Part shown: in pieces, positions 42,047 to 50,813 of the stretch
How positions within the stretch are numbered: position 1 is the first letter of the stretch
Layout of the letters: each line of letters starts with the position of its first letter
Assembly (NCBI GenBank): GCA_002435715.1
Contig: DISD01000094.1
Location: 1-63,198 of the forward strand
DNA length: 63,198 nucleotides
Direction of reading: 5' to 3'
DNA from: Rhodospirillaceae bacterium UBA6219
GTDB taxonomy: Bacteria > Pseudomonadota > Alphaproteobacteria > Rhodospirillales > Magnetospirillaceae
Notes under the pieces: generated by a model
What the model saw: only the letters and a program-made list of their open reading frames with translations
The model's database searches: none
Told to the model about the DNA's origin: nothing
Program-made: the position numbers and the translations under genes

Positions 42047-42355
42047 ATGAAGCATTTCATTCCCGCTGCCGCCGCTATGCTGTTGCTGTCGGCCGCGCCG
42101 GCTTTCGCCCAGTCGGCGGTGGATGCCGTCACCCAGGCGGCCAAGGAAGCGGCGACGCAGGCCGCCACCGACGAAATCAACAAGGCCGCGGGGACCGGCA
42201 GCACCACCAAGGCGCAGGGTTCCAAGGATTCGCCCAATTATGGTCGGTCCGACGACCATCGCCAGGACGCCGACAAGCGCGGCCACGGCAAGGACAAGGA
42301 CAAGAAGAACAAGACGGACAAGAAGGACAAGAAGGACAAGAAGGGCCGGGATTAA
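42047..42355 (+). CDS. Small exported Lys/Asp-rich protein
   Basis: A 102-residue protein with a clear signal peptide (MKHFIPAAAAMLLLSAAPAF, cleaved after AQ or AFA). An Ala/Thr-rich helical part follows (AVDAVTQAAKEAATQAATDE). The tail is very charged and repetitive, with KDKDKKNKTDKK and further DKKDKK units, and no hydrophobic core. The ATG is preceded by CCGGAG. The tail should stay disordered and could bind anionic polymers or metals, but nothing in the sequence names a function. It is read away from the ATPase/DUF4276 pair and may share the intergenic region with that module's promoter. Confidence 0.72.
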   Translation: MKHFIPAAAAMLLLSAAPAFAQSAVDAVTQAAKEAATQAATDEINKAAGTGSTTKAQGSKDSPNYGRSDDHRQDADKRGHGKDKDKKNKTDKKDKKDKKGRD

Positions 42356-42371
42356 CCATTCCCCCGGCACG

Positions 42372-42393
42372 GCCTTAAAAGGCTTTCTTTTTT
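42372..42393 (+). terminator. Weak terminator candidate after the Lys-rich gene
   Basis: GCCTT-AA-AAGGC forms a short stem followed by a T-rich tract (TTTCTTTTTTT). The stem is only four to five pairs, so strength is doubtful. Confidence 0.35.
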
Positions 42394-42410
42394 CCTCGGG
42401 CGCGGGTGCA

Positions 42411-42857
42411 ATGGCGGGGCCGTTCCCTGCGCCCGAGGTTGTCTTGAAATCGTGTTTCCATCTGGCCTATCACGTCACCGACCTGGACGCGTCGCGTCGC
42501 TTCTATGGCGATTTGCTGGGCTGCGCCGAAGGCCGCAGCACCGACACCTGGGTGGATTTCGATTTCTTCGGCCACCAGATTTCCCTGCATCTGGGGGAAC
42601 CGTTCACGGTGACCGCCACCGGCAAGGTGGGCGAGCACATGGTGCAGATGCCGCATCTGGGGGTGATCTTGCCGGCCGAGGACTGGAAGGCCTTGGCCGC
42701 CAAGCTGGAAGCGGCCGGCATCGACTTCGTCATCAAGCCGTTCCTGCGCTTCCCCGGTCAACCGGGCGAGCAATACACCATGTTCTTCCTGGACCCCAGC
42801 GGCAACCCCATCGAGGTCAAGGGCTTCACCGATTTCGACCGGATTTTCGCCAGCTAG
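42411..42857 (+). CDS. VOC (glyoxalase/dioxygenase-fold) family protein
   Basis: A 148-residue vicinal-oxygen-chelate protein. It has the paired beta-alpha-beta-beta-beta plan: FHLAYHVTDLDASRRFYGDL at the front with a metal-ligand His, then DFFGHQISLHLG, and in the second half YTMFFLDPSGNPIEVKGF with the usual Glu ligand. Enzymes of this fold act on glyoxal adducts, catechols or antibiotics; substrate cannot be read here. The start ATG at 42411 is used; a TTG 33 bases later (with GAGG before it) is an alternative. It lies between the Lys-rich exported protein and the convergent D,D-carboxypeptidase. Confidence 0.87.
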   Translation: MAGPFPAPEVVLKSCFHLAYHVTDLDASRRFYGDLLGCAEGRSTDTWVDFDFFGHQISLHLGEPFTVTATGKVGEHMVQMPHLGVILPAEDWKALAAKLEAAGIDFVIKPFLRFPGQPGEQYTMFFLDPSGNPIEVKGFTDFDRIFAS

Positions 42858-42939
42858 GGGAGGGGGCGTTTGCCGTCGAAGCGTGCAAGCGCCATAAGCC
42901 CGAGCGGCGCTTGAGCCGCCCGGCAGGGCGATCCCAGCT

Positions 42940-44142
42940 TTAAGCGCTGGGTTGGACCACGGCGCAGGATTTCTTGGCTTTGCTCAGGCGCTTGCAGGCG
43001 GCGCGGGCCTGATCTTCGGTGAAGCCGACCAGACGCGAACGATAGATGGTCTTCTTGCCCGACTTGGCCTTGCTGACGTCCACGGTGGCCGACGACACCA
43101 GGCCCCCCAGTTTCTGGGCGGCGCTGCTGGCGGCCTTGTGCGAGGTCTTGTAATCGCTGAAGGCGCCGACCTGGATGCCCCAGGTGTCGGGGTCGGCGTC
43201 GCCCACGTCTTCGTCACGCGGGCCGGCGCTTTTGAACGAAGCGCTCTTGCGCAGGGTGGAATCGCCGGTCGCCGAGGCGATCAGCTTGTCCAATTCGGCG
43301 CGGTCTTCTTCTTCCACCCGGGCCGAACGGATGTCGGTGCCGCTGTTCAGGCGGGCGAAGCCCTTGTCCAGGATCTGGGCCATGTTGCGGTCGCGCCAGC
43401 CGGCGGTGTCGCCGCCGAACACCACGCCGACGACGCGACGGCCGTCGCGCTTGGCCGAGGCGATCAGATTGAAGCCCGAGGCGTTGATGTAACCGGTCTT
43501 GATGCCGTCGGCGCCTTGGTAGCGCAGCATCAGGCGGTTGTGGGTGGAAATGGGCTGACCCTTCCAGCGGAATTGGCGGGTCGAGAAGTAGTGATAGAAC
43601 TTGGCGTGGTGGCGGACCAGGGCGCGGGCCAAGGTGGCCTGATCACGCGGTGTCGACACCTGACCCGGGTCGGGCAGGCCCGACGCGTTGCGGTAGGTGG
43701 TGGCGGCCATGCCCAATTGGCGGGCCTTGCGGGTCATCAGTTCGGCGAAGTCGTCTTCGCTGCCCCCCACCGCTTCGGCCACCACCACGGCGACGTCGTT
43801 GGCCGACTTGGTCACCAGGGCCAGCACCGCGTCTTCCACGTCGATTTTTTCGCCGACGCGCAGGTTCAACTTGGACGGCGCCTGACGGGTGGCGTGGGCC
43901 GATACCGGCAGGCGGGAATTCATGTTCAGCTTGCCCTGTTCCAGGGCGTCGAACAGCAGATAAAGGGTCATCACCTTGGTCAGGGACGCCGGGTACGACC
44001 TGCGGTCGGGATTGACCGCATAAAGCACGTTGCCGTTTTCGGCATCGACGACGATCGAGGCATAGCGGCTTTCCTTGGCGGCCTGGGCGGCGGGGGCCAC
44101 CAGAACCATAGCAAGGACAAGCAGCACGGCGCGGCTGAACAT
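42940..44142 (-). CDS. D-alanyl-D-alanine carboxypeptidase with SPOR domain (DacF/PBP5-6 type)
   Basis: A 400-residue periplasmic low-molecular-weight penicillin-binding protein that trims pentapeptides of peptidoglycan. A signal peptide ends near residue 21 (AQA). The serine active site is Ser53-Leu-Thr-Lys56, the second motif is SAN (113-115) and the third KTG (215-217). A Lys/Asp-rich linker follows, then a SPOR domain at about 320-395 (TWGIQVGAFSDYKTSHKAAS, RLVGFTEDQARAACKRLS), which binds denuded glycan at the septum. There is no obvious C-terminal membrane helix, so SPOR may do the anchoring. The ATG at 44140-44142 is chosen; a TTG 27 bases upstream is possible. Confidence 0.93.
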   Translation of the reverse strand: MFSRAVLLVLAMVLVAPAAQAAKESRYASIVVDAENGNVLYAVNPDRRSYPASLTKVMTLYLLFDALEQGKLNMNSRLPVSAHATRQAPSKLNLRVGEKIDVEDAVLALVTKSANDVAVVVAEAVGGSEDDFAELMTRKARQLGMAATTYRNASGLPDPGQVSTPRDQATLARALVRHHAKFYHYFSTRQFRWKGQPISTHNRLMLRYQGADGIKTGYINASGFNLIASAKRDGRRVVGVVFGGDTAGWRDRNMAQILDKGFARLNSGTDIRSARVEEEDRAELDKLIASATGDSTLRKSASFKSAGPRDEDVGDADPDTWGIQVGAFSDYKTSHKAASSAAQKLGGLVSSATVDVSKAKSGKKTIYRSRLVGFTEDQARAACKRLSKAKKSCAVVQPSA

Positions 44143-44342
44143 TCCGGCGAGATGACGGGTCAAGGGCAACTGTCCGACCTTCCCTTCCTGACGTGTTGGC
44201 CTAAGAATCCGCCGAAGACCTTAAAGAAATCACAATTTCATGTCTACTTTCCCGGCCAAGGCTTGAACATTTCCAGCATCGCGTGTTGGTGGTGGACAAG
44301 GATTGGGCGTATAAAAGTGTGCGAATGCGAAAGGAAACGAGC

Positions 44343-45005
44343 ATGCGGACCCAGATTGGCGTGATTGTCGGTGCCTTGGCTTTGGCGGGCTGTACGTATG
44401 GCGGCGGCGATATGGGCGATCCGGTCACCCGCAAGTTCCACTGGTTTTCTTACGTCGCCGGCGACGACATCAAGGCAACGTGCCAGGCGGGTTCACCCGA
44501 CCGTTTCCGGCTGGTCTATAACGGTCGGTATGATCAGCAATTGCGCCTCTATGATCTTGATTCCGTTCGGCAATTGCTGATCGCCAAGGTGACCCGGCCG
44601 GGCAACGCCGCCAAGGTCAGCGTCGACGACCTGCTGGCGCCCTGGCGCGCCACCGAGGCCAAGACCCCGCTGGATCAGCCGGCCTATCAATCCCTGGTGG
44701 CGGCGTTCGCCGAGGCGGGGATGTTCGGTCCACCGGCGGTGGGGCGCGAATTGCCGTCCCATGGCTTCCACTGGGTGGCGGCCAGTTGCAAGGATGGTCA
44801 ATTCCGCTTCACCGGCTGGGCTTATCCCGAGACCGATTTGATGGCGCTGCCGTTCGTCGCCCCGCTTCTGGCCGCCGACGGAACGGCGATCGCCATCAAC
44901 CCGCCCGGCCCTATCGCCTTTGACCCGCAATACGAAGACAATCTGAAGCGGGGGCTGGTCACCTCGTTCAATCTGAAGGTGGGCGAAAACGGCATGGTGC
45001 GGTGA
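44343..45005 (+). CDS. Putative lipoprotein of unknown function
   Basis: A 220-residue exported protein. The N-terminus MRTQIGVIVGALALAGC contains the lipobox LAGC (Cys17), so it should be lipid-anchored. The mature part begins with a Gly-rich stretch, then mixes beta-like segments (KFHWFSYVAGDDIKATCQAG, RFRLVYNGRYDQQLRLYDLD) with a later FHWVAASCKDGQFRFTGWAY. The two cysteines may form a disulphide. AAGGA stands before the ATG. I do not recognise a family. It is transcribed divergently from the D,D-carboxypeptidase gene, from a roughly 200-base gap with no firm promoter call. Confidence 0.7.
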   Translation: MRTQIGVIVGALALAGCTYGGGDMGDPVTRKFHWFSYVAGDDIKATCQAGSPDRFRLVYNGRYDQQLRLYDLDSVRQLLIAKVTRPGNAAKVSVDDLLAPWRATEAKTPLDQPAYQSLVAAFAEAGMFGPPAVGRELPSHGFHWVAASCKDGQFRFTGWAYPETDLMALPFVAPLLAADGTAIAINPPGPIAFDPQYEDNLKRGLVTSFNLKVGENGMVR

Positions 45006-45189
45006 CCTGTTACGGTTTTGCTGCGCTGCACAATAATCCTTGACTTGCATGAGGGCTTTCGCCCAGACTGCGCCAATCGCGTCGCAGCATGTGCCCGATC
45101 GGTCTGTTCGCCGGTCACGGCCTGTCATTCGAGCCCCGACCGATGTGCCGGCGACGCCTTTGGATTCCCAACGCAAGGATGTGCCGCCG

Positions 45190-45855
45190 ATGAGCTCCGC
45201 CGAGACCCCCGCCAAGCCCGTGACCAAGCCCGCCGTCAAGAAGGCCCCGGCCAAGACCGTCGCCAAGCCGGTTGCCGCCAAGGCCCCCGAAGCCAAGGCC
45301 GAGCCGGTCAAGCCGGTTGCGCCCCAGCCGGTCGCCGCCGCCCCGGTTGTGGCGCCGGTTGTCGCCCCGGCCGCCGCGCCGGTTTCTGCCCCGGTCGCGG
45401 TCGCGCAGCCTGTCGCGGCTCCGGCCCCGGTGGCCCCGGCTCCGGTCGCTCCGGTGGCGGCCTCGGTTGCCGTGCCGTCCCTCGACGAAATCAGCGGCAA
45501 GGCGCTGAAGTCCTACGAAGACGCTTCGGCGGTGGCCAAGGATGCCCTGGACGCGGTGGTCGCCTCGTCGGAAGTCCTCAGCCAAGGTCTGCAATATCTG
45601 GGTGACACCGTTTATGGCCTGACCCAGCAAAGCATCGACGACGGCATCGAAGCCGGTAAGCAGATCATGGCCGCCAAGACCCTGCGCGAACTGGTCGACC
45701 TGCAATCCAGCCTGGCCAAGACCCAGTTGGACCGCCTGCTGGCCGAAGGCCCGCGTCTGGGCGATTTGTCGGTCAAGCTGGTGGAAGACACCGTGGCGCC
45801 GCTGTCGGCCAGCCTGAACGCCGTCTTCGACAAGATCGTCAAATCGGCGGCCTGA
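45190..45855 (+). CDS. Phasin family protein with an Ala/Pro-rich N-terminal extension
   Basis: A 221-residue granule-associated protein. Residues 1-95 are an Ala/Pro/Val/Lys-rich repetitive tract (AKPVTKPAVKKAPAK and similar, shifting to VAPVVAPAAAP). Residues about 105-220 are an amphipathic helical phasin domain with SYEDASAVAKDALDAVV, KTLRELVDLQSSLAKTQLDR and LVEDTVAPLSASLNAVFDKI. Phasins coat polyhydroxyalkanoate granules; the basic Ala/Pro extension recalls the PhaF type, which also binds DNA to segregate granules, but here it is N-terminal. The ATG at 45190 has AAGGA upstream. A strong terminator follows. Confidence 0.86.
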   Translation: MSSAETPAKPVTKPAVKKAPAKTVAKPVAAKAPEAKAEPVKPVAPQPVAAAPVVAPVVAPAAAPVSAPVAVAQPVAAPAPVAPAPVAPVAASVAVPSLDEISGKALKSYEDASAVAKDALDAVVASSEVLSQGLQYLGDTVYGLTQQSIDDGIEAGKQIMAAKTLRELVDLQSSLAKTQLDRLLAEGPRLGDLSVKLVEDTVAPLSASLNAVFDKIVKSAA

Positions 45856-45878
45856 TCCGTCTTTTCAGCCTTTTTCAG

Positions 45879-45913
45879 ACGGCCCGATGTCCTGCATCGG
45901 GCCGTTTTCTTTT
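45879..45913 (+). terminator. Rho-independent terminator after the phasin gene
   Basis: ACGGCCCGATG (45879-45889) and CATCGGGCCGT (45895-45905) pair perfectly over 11 bases around TCCTG and run into TTTTCTTTT. It separates the phasin gene from clpS. Confidence 0.88.
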
Positions 45914-46000
45914 GTCCTCGGGCAAAGACCCCCTTTTCGGATTGCGGATTTGACCAATATGATAGGCGTGTACCAGTGGGCAGCCACCGCTTGCGAGATC

Positions 46001-46333
46001 ATGAGCGACCATAAAGACGACAGAAAAGACGGCGACGGCAATCAGACGGGTGTGGTCATCAAGACCCGGCCCAAGACCAAGAAGCCGTCCATGTACAAGG
46101 TGCTGATGCTGAACGACGACTACACGCCGATGGAGTTCGTCGTCCACGTGCTCGAGCATTTTTTCAACAAATCGCGGGAAGACGCCACGCGCATCATGTT
46201 GCACGTGCATACCCGCGGTGTCGGAATCTGTGGTGTCTTCACCTACGAAGTGGCGGAAACCAAGGTGACCCAGGTCATGGATTTGGCCCGGCAGAACCAG
46301 CACCCGCTGCAATGCACGATCGAGAAGGACTAG
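46001..46333 (+). CDS. clpS: ATP-dependent Clp protease adaptor ClpS
   Basis: ClpS hands N-degron substrates to ClpAP. The 110-residue protein has a disordered acidic N-terminus (MSDHKDDRKDGDGNQ) and the ClpS core from about residue 33: YKVLMLNDDYTPMEFVVHVL, with the NDDYTPMEFV substrate pocket. MLHVHTRGVGICGVF and ETKVTQVMDLARQNQHPLQC complete it. The start is the ATG at 46001; in-frame sequence upstream lacks family features. clpA follows 44 bases downstream, the normal pairing. Confidence 0.97.
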   Translation: MSDHKDDRKDGDGNQTGVVIKTRPKTKKPSMYKVLMLNDDYTPMEFVVHVLEHFFNKSREDATRIMLHVHTRGVGICGVFTYEVAETKVTQVMDLARQNQHPLQCTIEKD

Positions 46334-46377
46334 ACGTGCCGAAACATTAGGCGTTCCAACAATAAGGAGAGGGCCGC

Positions 46378-48681
46378 ATGCTGTCGCAAAATCTGGAACA
46401 AAGCCTGCGTCGTGCCTTGGCCCTGGCGGCAGAGCGCCACCATGAATACGCCACCTTGGAACATCTGCTGCTCGCCCTTTGCGAAGACAGCGATGCCGTG
46501 GCGGTCATGCGGGCCTGCAATGTCGATCTGGATCGCCTGACCGGCGATTTGCGCGATTTCGTCGACAATTCGCTGAAGGATCTGGTCAGTGAAAAACTGG
46601 CCGAGCCCAAGCCCACCGCCGGCTTCCAGCGCGTGGTGCAGCGTGCCGCCATCCATGTGCAATCCTCGGGTCGCGAGGAAGTGACCGGCGCCAACGTCAT
46701 CGTGGCGCTGTTTTCCGAACGTGAAAGTCATGCGGTCTATTACCTGCAAATCCAGGACATGACCCGTCTGGACGCCGTCAACTACATCAGCCATGGCGTC
46801 GCCAAGGCGCCGGGGCGCAGCCAAAGCCGCACCGTGCACGGCGCCGACGAGGATTCCAATCCGGAAAAGGTGGTCAAAAAGGGCCAGGAGGCCCTGACCG
46901 CCTATTGCGTCGATCTGAACAAGAAGGCGCAAGACGGCAAGATCGACCCGCTGATCGGCCGTGAAGCGGAAATCGAACGTACCATTCAGATCCTGTGCCG
47001 CCGGTCCAAGAACAACCCGCTTTACGTGGGCGACCCGGGCGTCGGCAAGACCGCCATCGCCGAAGGTCTGGCGTTGCGTATCGTCAAGGGCGAGGTCCCC
47101 GACGTGCTTCGCGGCGCCACCATCTTTTCCTTGGACATGGGCACGCTGCTGGCCGGCACCCGCTATCGTGGTGATTTCGAGGAACGGCTGAAAGCGGTGG
47201 TCACCGAGCTGGAAAACTATCCCGGCGCGGTGATGTTCATCGACGAAATCCACACGGTGATCGGTGCCGGGGCCACCTCGGGCGGTTCCATGGACGCGTC
47301 CAACCTGCTGAAGCCGGCCTTGGCCTCGGGGTCGTTGCGCTGTATCGGCTCGACCACCTACAAGGAATACCGCAACCATTTCGAAAAGGATCGCGCCCTG
47401 GTGCGCCGGTTCCAGAAGATCGACGTCAACGAACCGTCGGTCGAGGATTCCATCAAGATCCTGAACGGCATCAAGGTCTATTACGAAAACCACCACCACG
47501 TGAAGTACACCGCCGACGCCATCAAGGCTTCGGTGGAACTGGCGGCCAAGTACATCACCGACCGCAAGCTGCCGGACAAGGCCATCGACGTCATCGACGA
47601 AGTGGGCGCGGCCCGCATGCTGTTGCCCGAATCCAAGCGGCGCAAGACGGTGACGGTCAAGGACGTGGAAGAAATCGTCGCCAAGATCGCCCGCATTCCC
47701 CCCAAATCGGTGTCCACCAACGACGTGGAAGCCCTGCGCAATCTGGAACGCGACCTGAAGACCATGGTCTATGGCCAAGACAACGCCATCGAGGCGCTGT
47801 CTTCCGCCATCAAGCTGGCCCGCGCCGGCCTGCGCGAACCGGAAAAGCCCATCGGCTGTTACCTGTTCAGCGGCCCCACCGGTGTCGGCAAGACCGAAGT
47901 GGCGCGGCAATTGGCCCGCATCCTGGGCATTGAACTGACCCGCTTCGACATGTCCGAATACATGGAACGCCATTCGGTGTCGCGTCTGATCGGTGCGCCG
48001 CCCGGCTATGTGGGCTTCGACCAGGGCGGGCTGCTGACCGACGCGGTGGACCAGCATCCCCATTGCGTGCTGCTGTTGGACGAGATCGAAAAGGCCCATC
48101 CCGACCTGTTCAACATTCTGTTGCAGGTCATGGATCACGGCCGCTTGACCGACAACAACGGCAAGAATGTCGATTTCCGCAACGTCATCTTGATCATGAC
48201 CACCAATGCCGGGGCGGCCGACATGGCCAAGCCGGCCATCGGTTTCGAACGTGAAATGCGTACCGACGAAGACCAGGAAGCCATCCAGCGCATGTTCAGC
48301 CCGGAATTCCGCAACCGTCTGGATTCGGTCATTCCCTTCGCCAACCTGCCCACCGAAGTGGTGGCCCAGGTGGTGGACAAGTTCGTCATGCAGTTGGAAA
48401 GCCAGTTGGGCGACCGCGACGTCCATATCGAATTGACCGAAGCCGCCCGCCAATGGCTGGTGAAAAAGGGTTACGACCGCGCTTTCGGCGCCCGCCCCCT
48501 GGGCCGGGTCATCCAGGAACACATCAAGAAGCCGCTGGCCGAGGAATTGTTGTTCGGCAAGTTGTCCAAGGGCGGCTTGGTCAAAGTGGACGTGGGCGAG
48601 GACGGCAAACTGACCTTTGCCATCGAATCCGCCCCCGGAAAGCCGGAAAAACCGGAAAAGGTGGCGGAACTGGTGGAGTAG
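46378..48681 (+). CDS. clpA: ATP-dependent Clp protease ATPase subunit ClpA
   Basis: ClpA unfolds substrates for ClpP. The 767-residue protein opens with the N domain (MLSQNLEQSLRRALALAAER, YATLEHLLLALCED), which docks ClpS. It has two AAA+ modules: D1 with Walker A GDPGVGKTA (about 218-226) and MFIDEIHTVIGAG, and D2 with GPTGVGKTE (about 500-508) and LLLDEIEKAHPD. There is no ClpB-like middle coiled coil, which fits ClpA. The ribosome site GGAGAGGG is clear. Its TAG stop shares its last base with the GTG of the pseudouridine synthase gene. Confidence 0.97.
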   Translation: MLSQNLEQSLRRALALAAERHHEYATLEHLLLALCEDSDAVAVMRACNVDLDRLTGDLRDFVDNSLKDLVSEKLAEPKPTAGFQRVVQRAAIHVQSSGREEVTGANVIVALFSERESHAVYYLQIQDMTRLDAVNYISHGVAKAPGRSQSRTVHGADEDSNPEKVVKKGQEALTAYCVDLNKKAQDGKIDPLIGREAEIERTIQILCRRSKNNPLYVGDPGVGKTAIAEGLALRIVKGEVPDVLRGATIFSLDMGTLLAGTRYRGDFEERLKAVVTELENYPGAVMFIDEIHTVIGAGATSGGSMDASNLLKPALASGSLRCIGSTTYKEYRNHFEKDRALVRRFQKIDVNEPSVEDSIKILNGIKVYYENHHHVKYTADAIKASVELAAKYITDRKLPDKAIDVIDEVGAARMLLPESKRRKTVTVKDVEEIVAKIARIPPKSVSTNDVEALRNLERDLKTMVYGQDNAIEALSSAIKLARAGLREPEKPIGCYLFSGPTGVGKTEVARQLARILGIELTRFDMSEYMERHSVSRLIGAPPGYVGFDQGGLLTDAVDQHPHCVLLLDEIEKAHPDLFNILLQVMDHGRLTDNNGKNVDFRNVILIMTTNAGAADMAKPAIGFEREMRTDEDQEAIQRMFSPEFRNRLDSVIPFANLPTEVVAQVVDKFVMQLESQLGDRDVHIELTEAARQWLVKKGYDRAFGARPLGRVIQEHIKKPLAEELLFGKLSKGGLVKVDVGEDGKLTFAIESAPGKPEKPEKVAELVE

Positions 48682-49382
48682 TGAGCCCAGAGGAAATAGA
48701 GGCCCGCATCCTTTACAAGGATCAGGACGTCATCGTCCTGGACAAGCCGGCGGGGCTGGCGGTTCACGCCGGCCCCAATTCCCCCGATCATCTGGAATTG
48801 TATCTGGACGCGTTGAAATTCGGCTGGAGCCAGGCGCCGCGCCTGGCCCACCGTCTTGACCGTGACACCTCGGGCTGTCTGTTGTTGGGGCGCCACGACA
48901 AATCCATCAAGCGCCTGGGCAAGATGTTCATGCAGGGCCGCATCGAAAAGGCCTATTGGACGGTGGTGCAGGGCGGTCCGGCCGCTGACCAAGGGGTGGT
49001 CGAGGCGCCGATCCTGAAGATCACCGGCAAGGGCGGCTGGCGCATCGTCATCGACCCGGCGGGGCAACCGGCCATCACCCAATGGCGGGTGCTGGGGCGC
49101 GGCGATGGGCTGGCTTGGATCGAATGCGTGCCCAAGACGGGGCGGACCCACCAGATTCGTGTCCACATGAAGCATTTGGGGTGTCCGGTCCGCGGTGACG
49201 GCTATTATGGTCCCGATCCGATTCCGGGCCAGATGCTGCATCTGCAATCACATATGATCGGGGTGCCGCCGTTGTCGTCGGGCAAGGATTGGATCCGGGC
49301 TGCGGCGCCGCCGCCGCCGCATATGATGGCGGCTTTGTCGGAATGCGGCTGGCGGGACGATATTCAGGCTGGGTTCATCTAA
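48681..49382 (+). CDS. RluA-family pseudouridine synthase
   Basis: A 233-residue enzyme that isomerises uridine in rRNA or tRNA. The catalytic Asp is in AHRLDRDTSGCLLLG (near residue 60), preceded by the family strand IVLDKPAGLAVHAGP. Later motifs are KTGRTHQIRVHMKHLG and GDGYYGPD. It is a short RluA type: the N-terminal S4 domain of RluC/D is absent, as in the RluA/TruC subgroup. The start is most likely GTG at 48681, overlapping the clpA stop (TAGTGA), so it is coupled to clpA. The target uridine cannot be deduced. Confidence 0.9.
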   Translation: MSPEEIEARILYKDQDVIVLDKPAGLAVHAGPNSPDHLELYLDALKFGWSQAPRLAHRLDRDTSGCLLLGRHDKSIKRLGKMFMQGRIEKAYWTVVQGGPAADQGVVEAPILKITGKGGWRIVIDPAGQPAITQWRVLGRGDGLAWIECVPKTGRTHQIRVHMKHLGCPVRGDGYYGPDPIPGQMLHLQSHMIGVPPLSSGKDWIRAAAPPPPHMMAALSECGWRDDIQAGFI

Positions 49383-49426
49383 GGGGGATAAATAAGGTGG
49401 GGAAAACGTCATCAGGGGGGCATCAG

Positions 49427-50704
49427 ATGACCGAGACCGCCGATCTTCCATATCCCATCCAACGACTGTTCCGCACCCGGGTGGTGCCGGTGCTGATCCT
49501 GTCCGGTCTGCTGCTGCTGGGGGGAGGCTGGATCGCCGTCAACTCGCTGGAACAGCACGTTTATCTGGAAACCACCCAGCGCCGGGTGGAAACCACCATC
49601 GATCTGGCGGAACGGGCCGAGCCGGAAATCTGGAACCAGTTGCTGTCGGGTGCCGATCCGGCCAAGGTCTTCGCCGATCCGGCGGCGGCCCGCGCGGTGG
49701 CCATGCTGGAAGCGGTCAGCAAGGACGGCCATGCGCTGCAACTGAAGATTTTCAATTCCCGCGGCGTGACCATCTATTCCACCGATCCGGTTGATTGGGG
49801 CGTGCGCGAGGAAAACGCCCTGATGCGTCAGGTGATCGAAACCCGGCTTCCGGCCCTGGAAACCTCGCTAAGTCACAACCAAAAGGTCTATGAACTGTTC
49901 ATTCCGTCGGAAACCAATGGTCAGGTCCTGGCCTTCGAGGTGTACGAGCCGGCCAGCGTGCTGGACGAGATCATCGCCGACAGTTTCATCCAATTCGCCA
50001 TTTTGCCGGTGTCCATTCTGCTGATGTTGGGGGTGTGGCTGGCCCACATCACCCGCAAGGCCCAGGCCGACATCGACATCCGTGTCCAGGCCCAGCAATC
50101 CCTGCGTCGGCAGTTGGAACGCTTCGTGTCGCAAAGCGCCGGCATGGCGGCGCGGCAATCCCCCGATGGCAGCGTGCCGGTGACCCGGTCGGGCATGACG
50201 CTTTTCTATTCCGACGTGCGCGACTTCACCAGTCTGGCCGAATTCCATCCGCCCAAGGCGACGGTGGATTACCTGAACGAATTGATGACCCGTCAGGTCG
50301 AGGCGGTGACCCGTCACGGCGGCGACGTCGACAAGATGATCGGCGACGCGCTTTTGGTCCGTTTCGAAGGCGCCGACCGCGAAGCCCGTGCCGTGTTGGC
50401 GGCCCAGGAGATCCTGGCCGATCTGGCGGCGCGACCGATGGCGCGCGGCATCGGGATCGGCGTTCATGACGGCGAAGCCATCTTGGGCCCCATCGGCCCG
50501 GCGGAACGTCAGGATTTCACCGTCATCGGCGACAGCGTCAATCTGGCGGCTCGGCTGTGTGCCCTGGCCGGCGAGGGGCAGTTGGTGGTGGACGAACTGG
50601 CGCTGCGTCGTTCCGGCCTGCCCCGCGACACGTTTTCCGCCCCCGAGGAGCAACAGGTCAAGGGGCGTGCCGGATTGGTCGTTGTCCAACGCTGGCAGCC
50701 CTAG
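49427..50704 (+). CDS. Membrane-bound class III adenylate/guanylate cyclase
   Basis: A 425-residue signal protein. Two membrane helices (about 19-40 and 187-209) flank a periplasmic sensor region of about 145 residues with no named fold. The cytoplasmic catalytic domain (about 245-420) has the metal-binding aspartates in LFYSDVRDFTSLAEF, the loop VDKMIGDALLVRF and the transition-state pair in VIGDSVNLAARL. The Lys in DKMIGD suggests ATP as substrate. No HAMP domain is evident, only a short helical linker (QQSLRRQLERFV). AGGGGGG precedes the ATG. The cue sensed is unknown. Confidence 0.9.
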   Translation: MTETADLPYPIQRLFRTRVVPVLILSGLLLLGGGWIAVNSLEQHVYLETTQRRVETTIDLAERAEPEIWNQLLSGADPAKVFADPAAARAVAMLEAVSKDGHALQLKIFNSRGVTIYSTDPVDWGVREENALMRQVIETRLPALETSLSHNQKVYELFIPSETNGQVLAFEVYEPASVLDEIIADSFIQFAILPVSILLMLGVWLAHITRKAQADIDIRVQAQQSLRRQLERFVSQSAGMAARQSPDGSVPVTRSGMTLFYSDVRDFTSLAEFHPPKATVDYLNELMTRQVEAVTRHGGDVDKMIGDALLVRFEGADREARAVLAAQEILADLAARPMARGIGIGVHDGEAILGPIGPAERQDFTVIGDSVNLAARLCALAGEGQLVVDELALRRSGLPRDTFSAPEEQQVKGRAGLVVVQRWQP

Positions 50705-50813
50705 ACGGGTGGCTGAGCCCGGTGCTCACCACCACCATCACCCCCTGTGTAACCCGTGCAGATCGACACGGATTTCGACATGAAGCTGTCGGCCGGGCGC
50801 GTTCTGGCGATGT

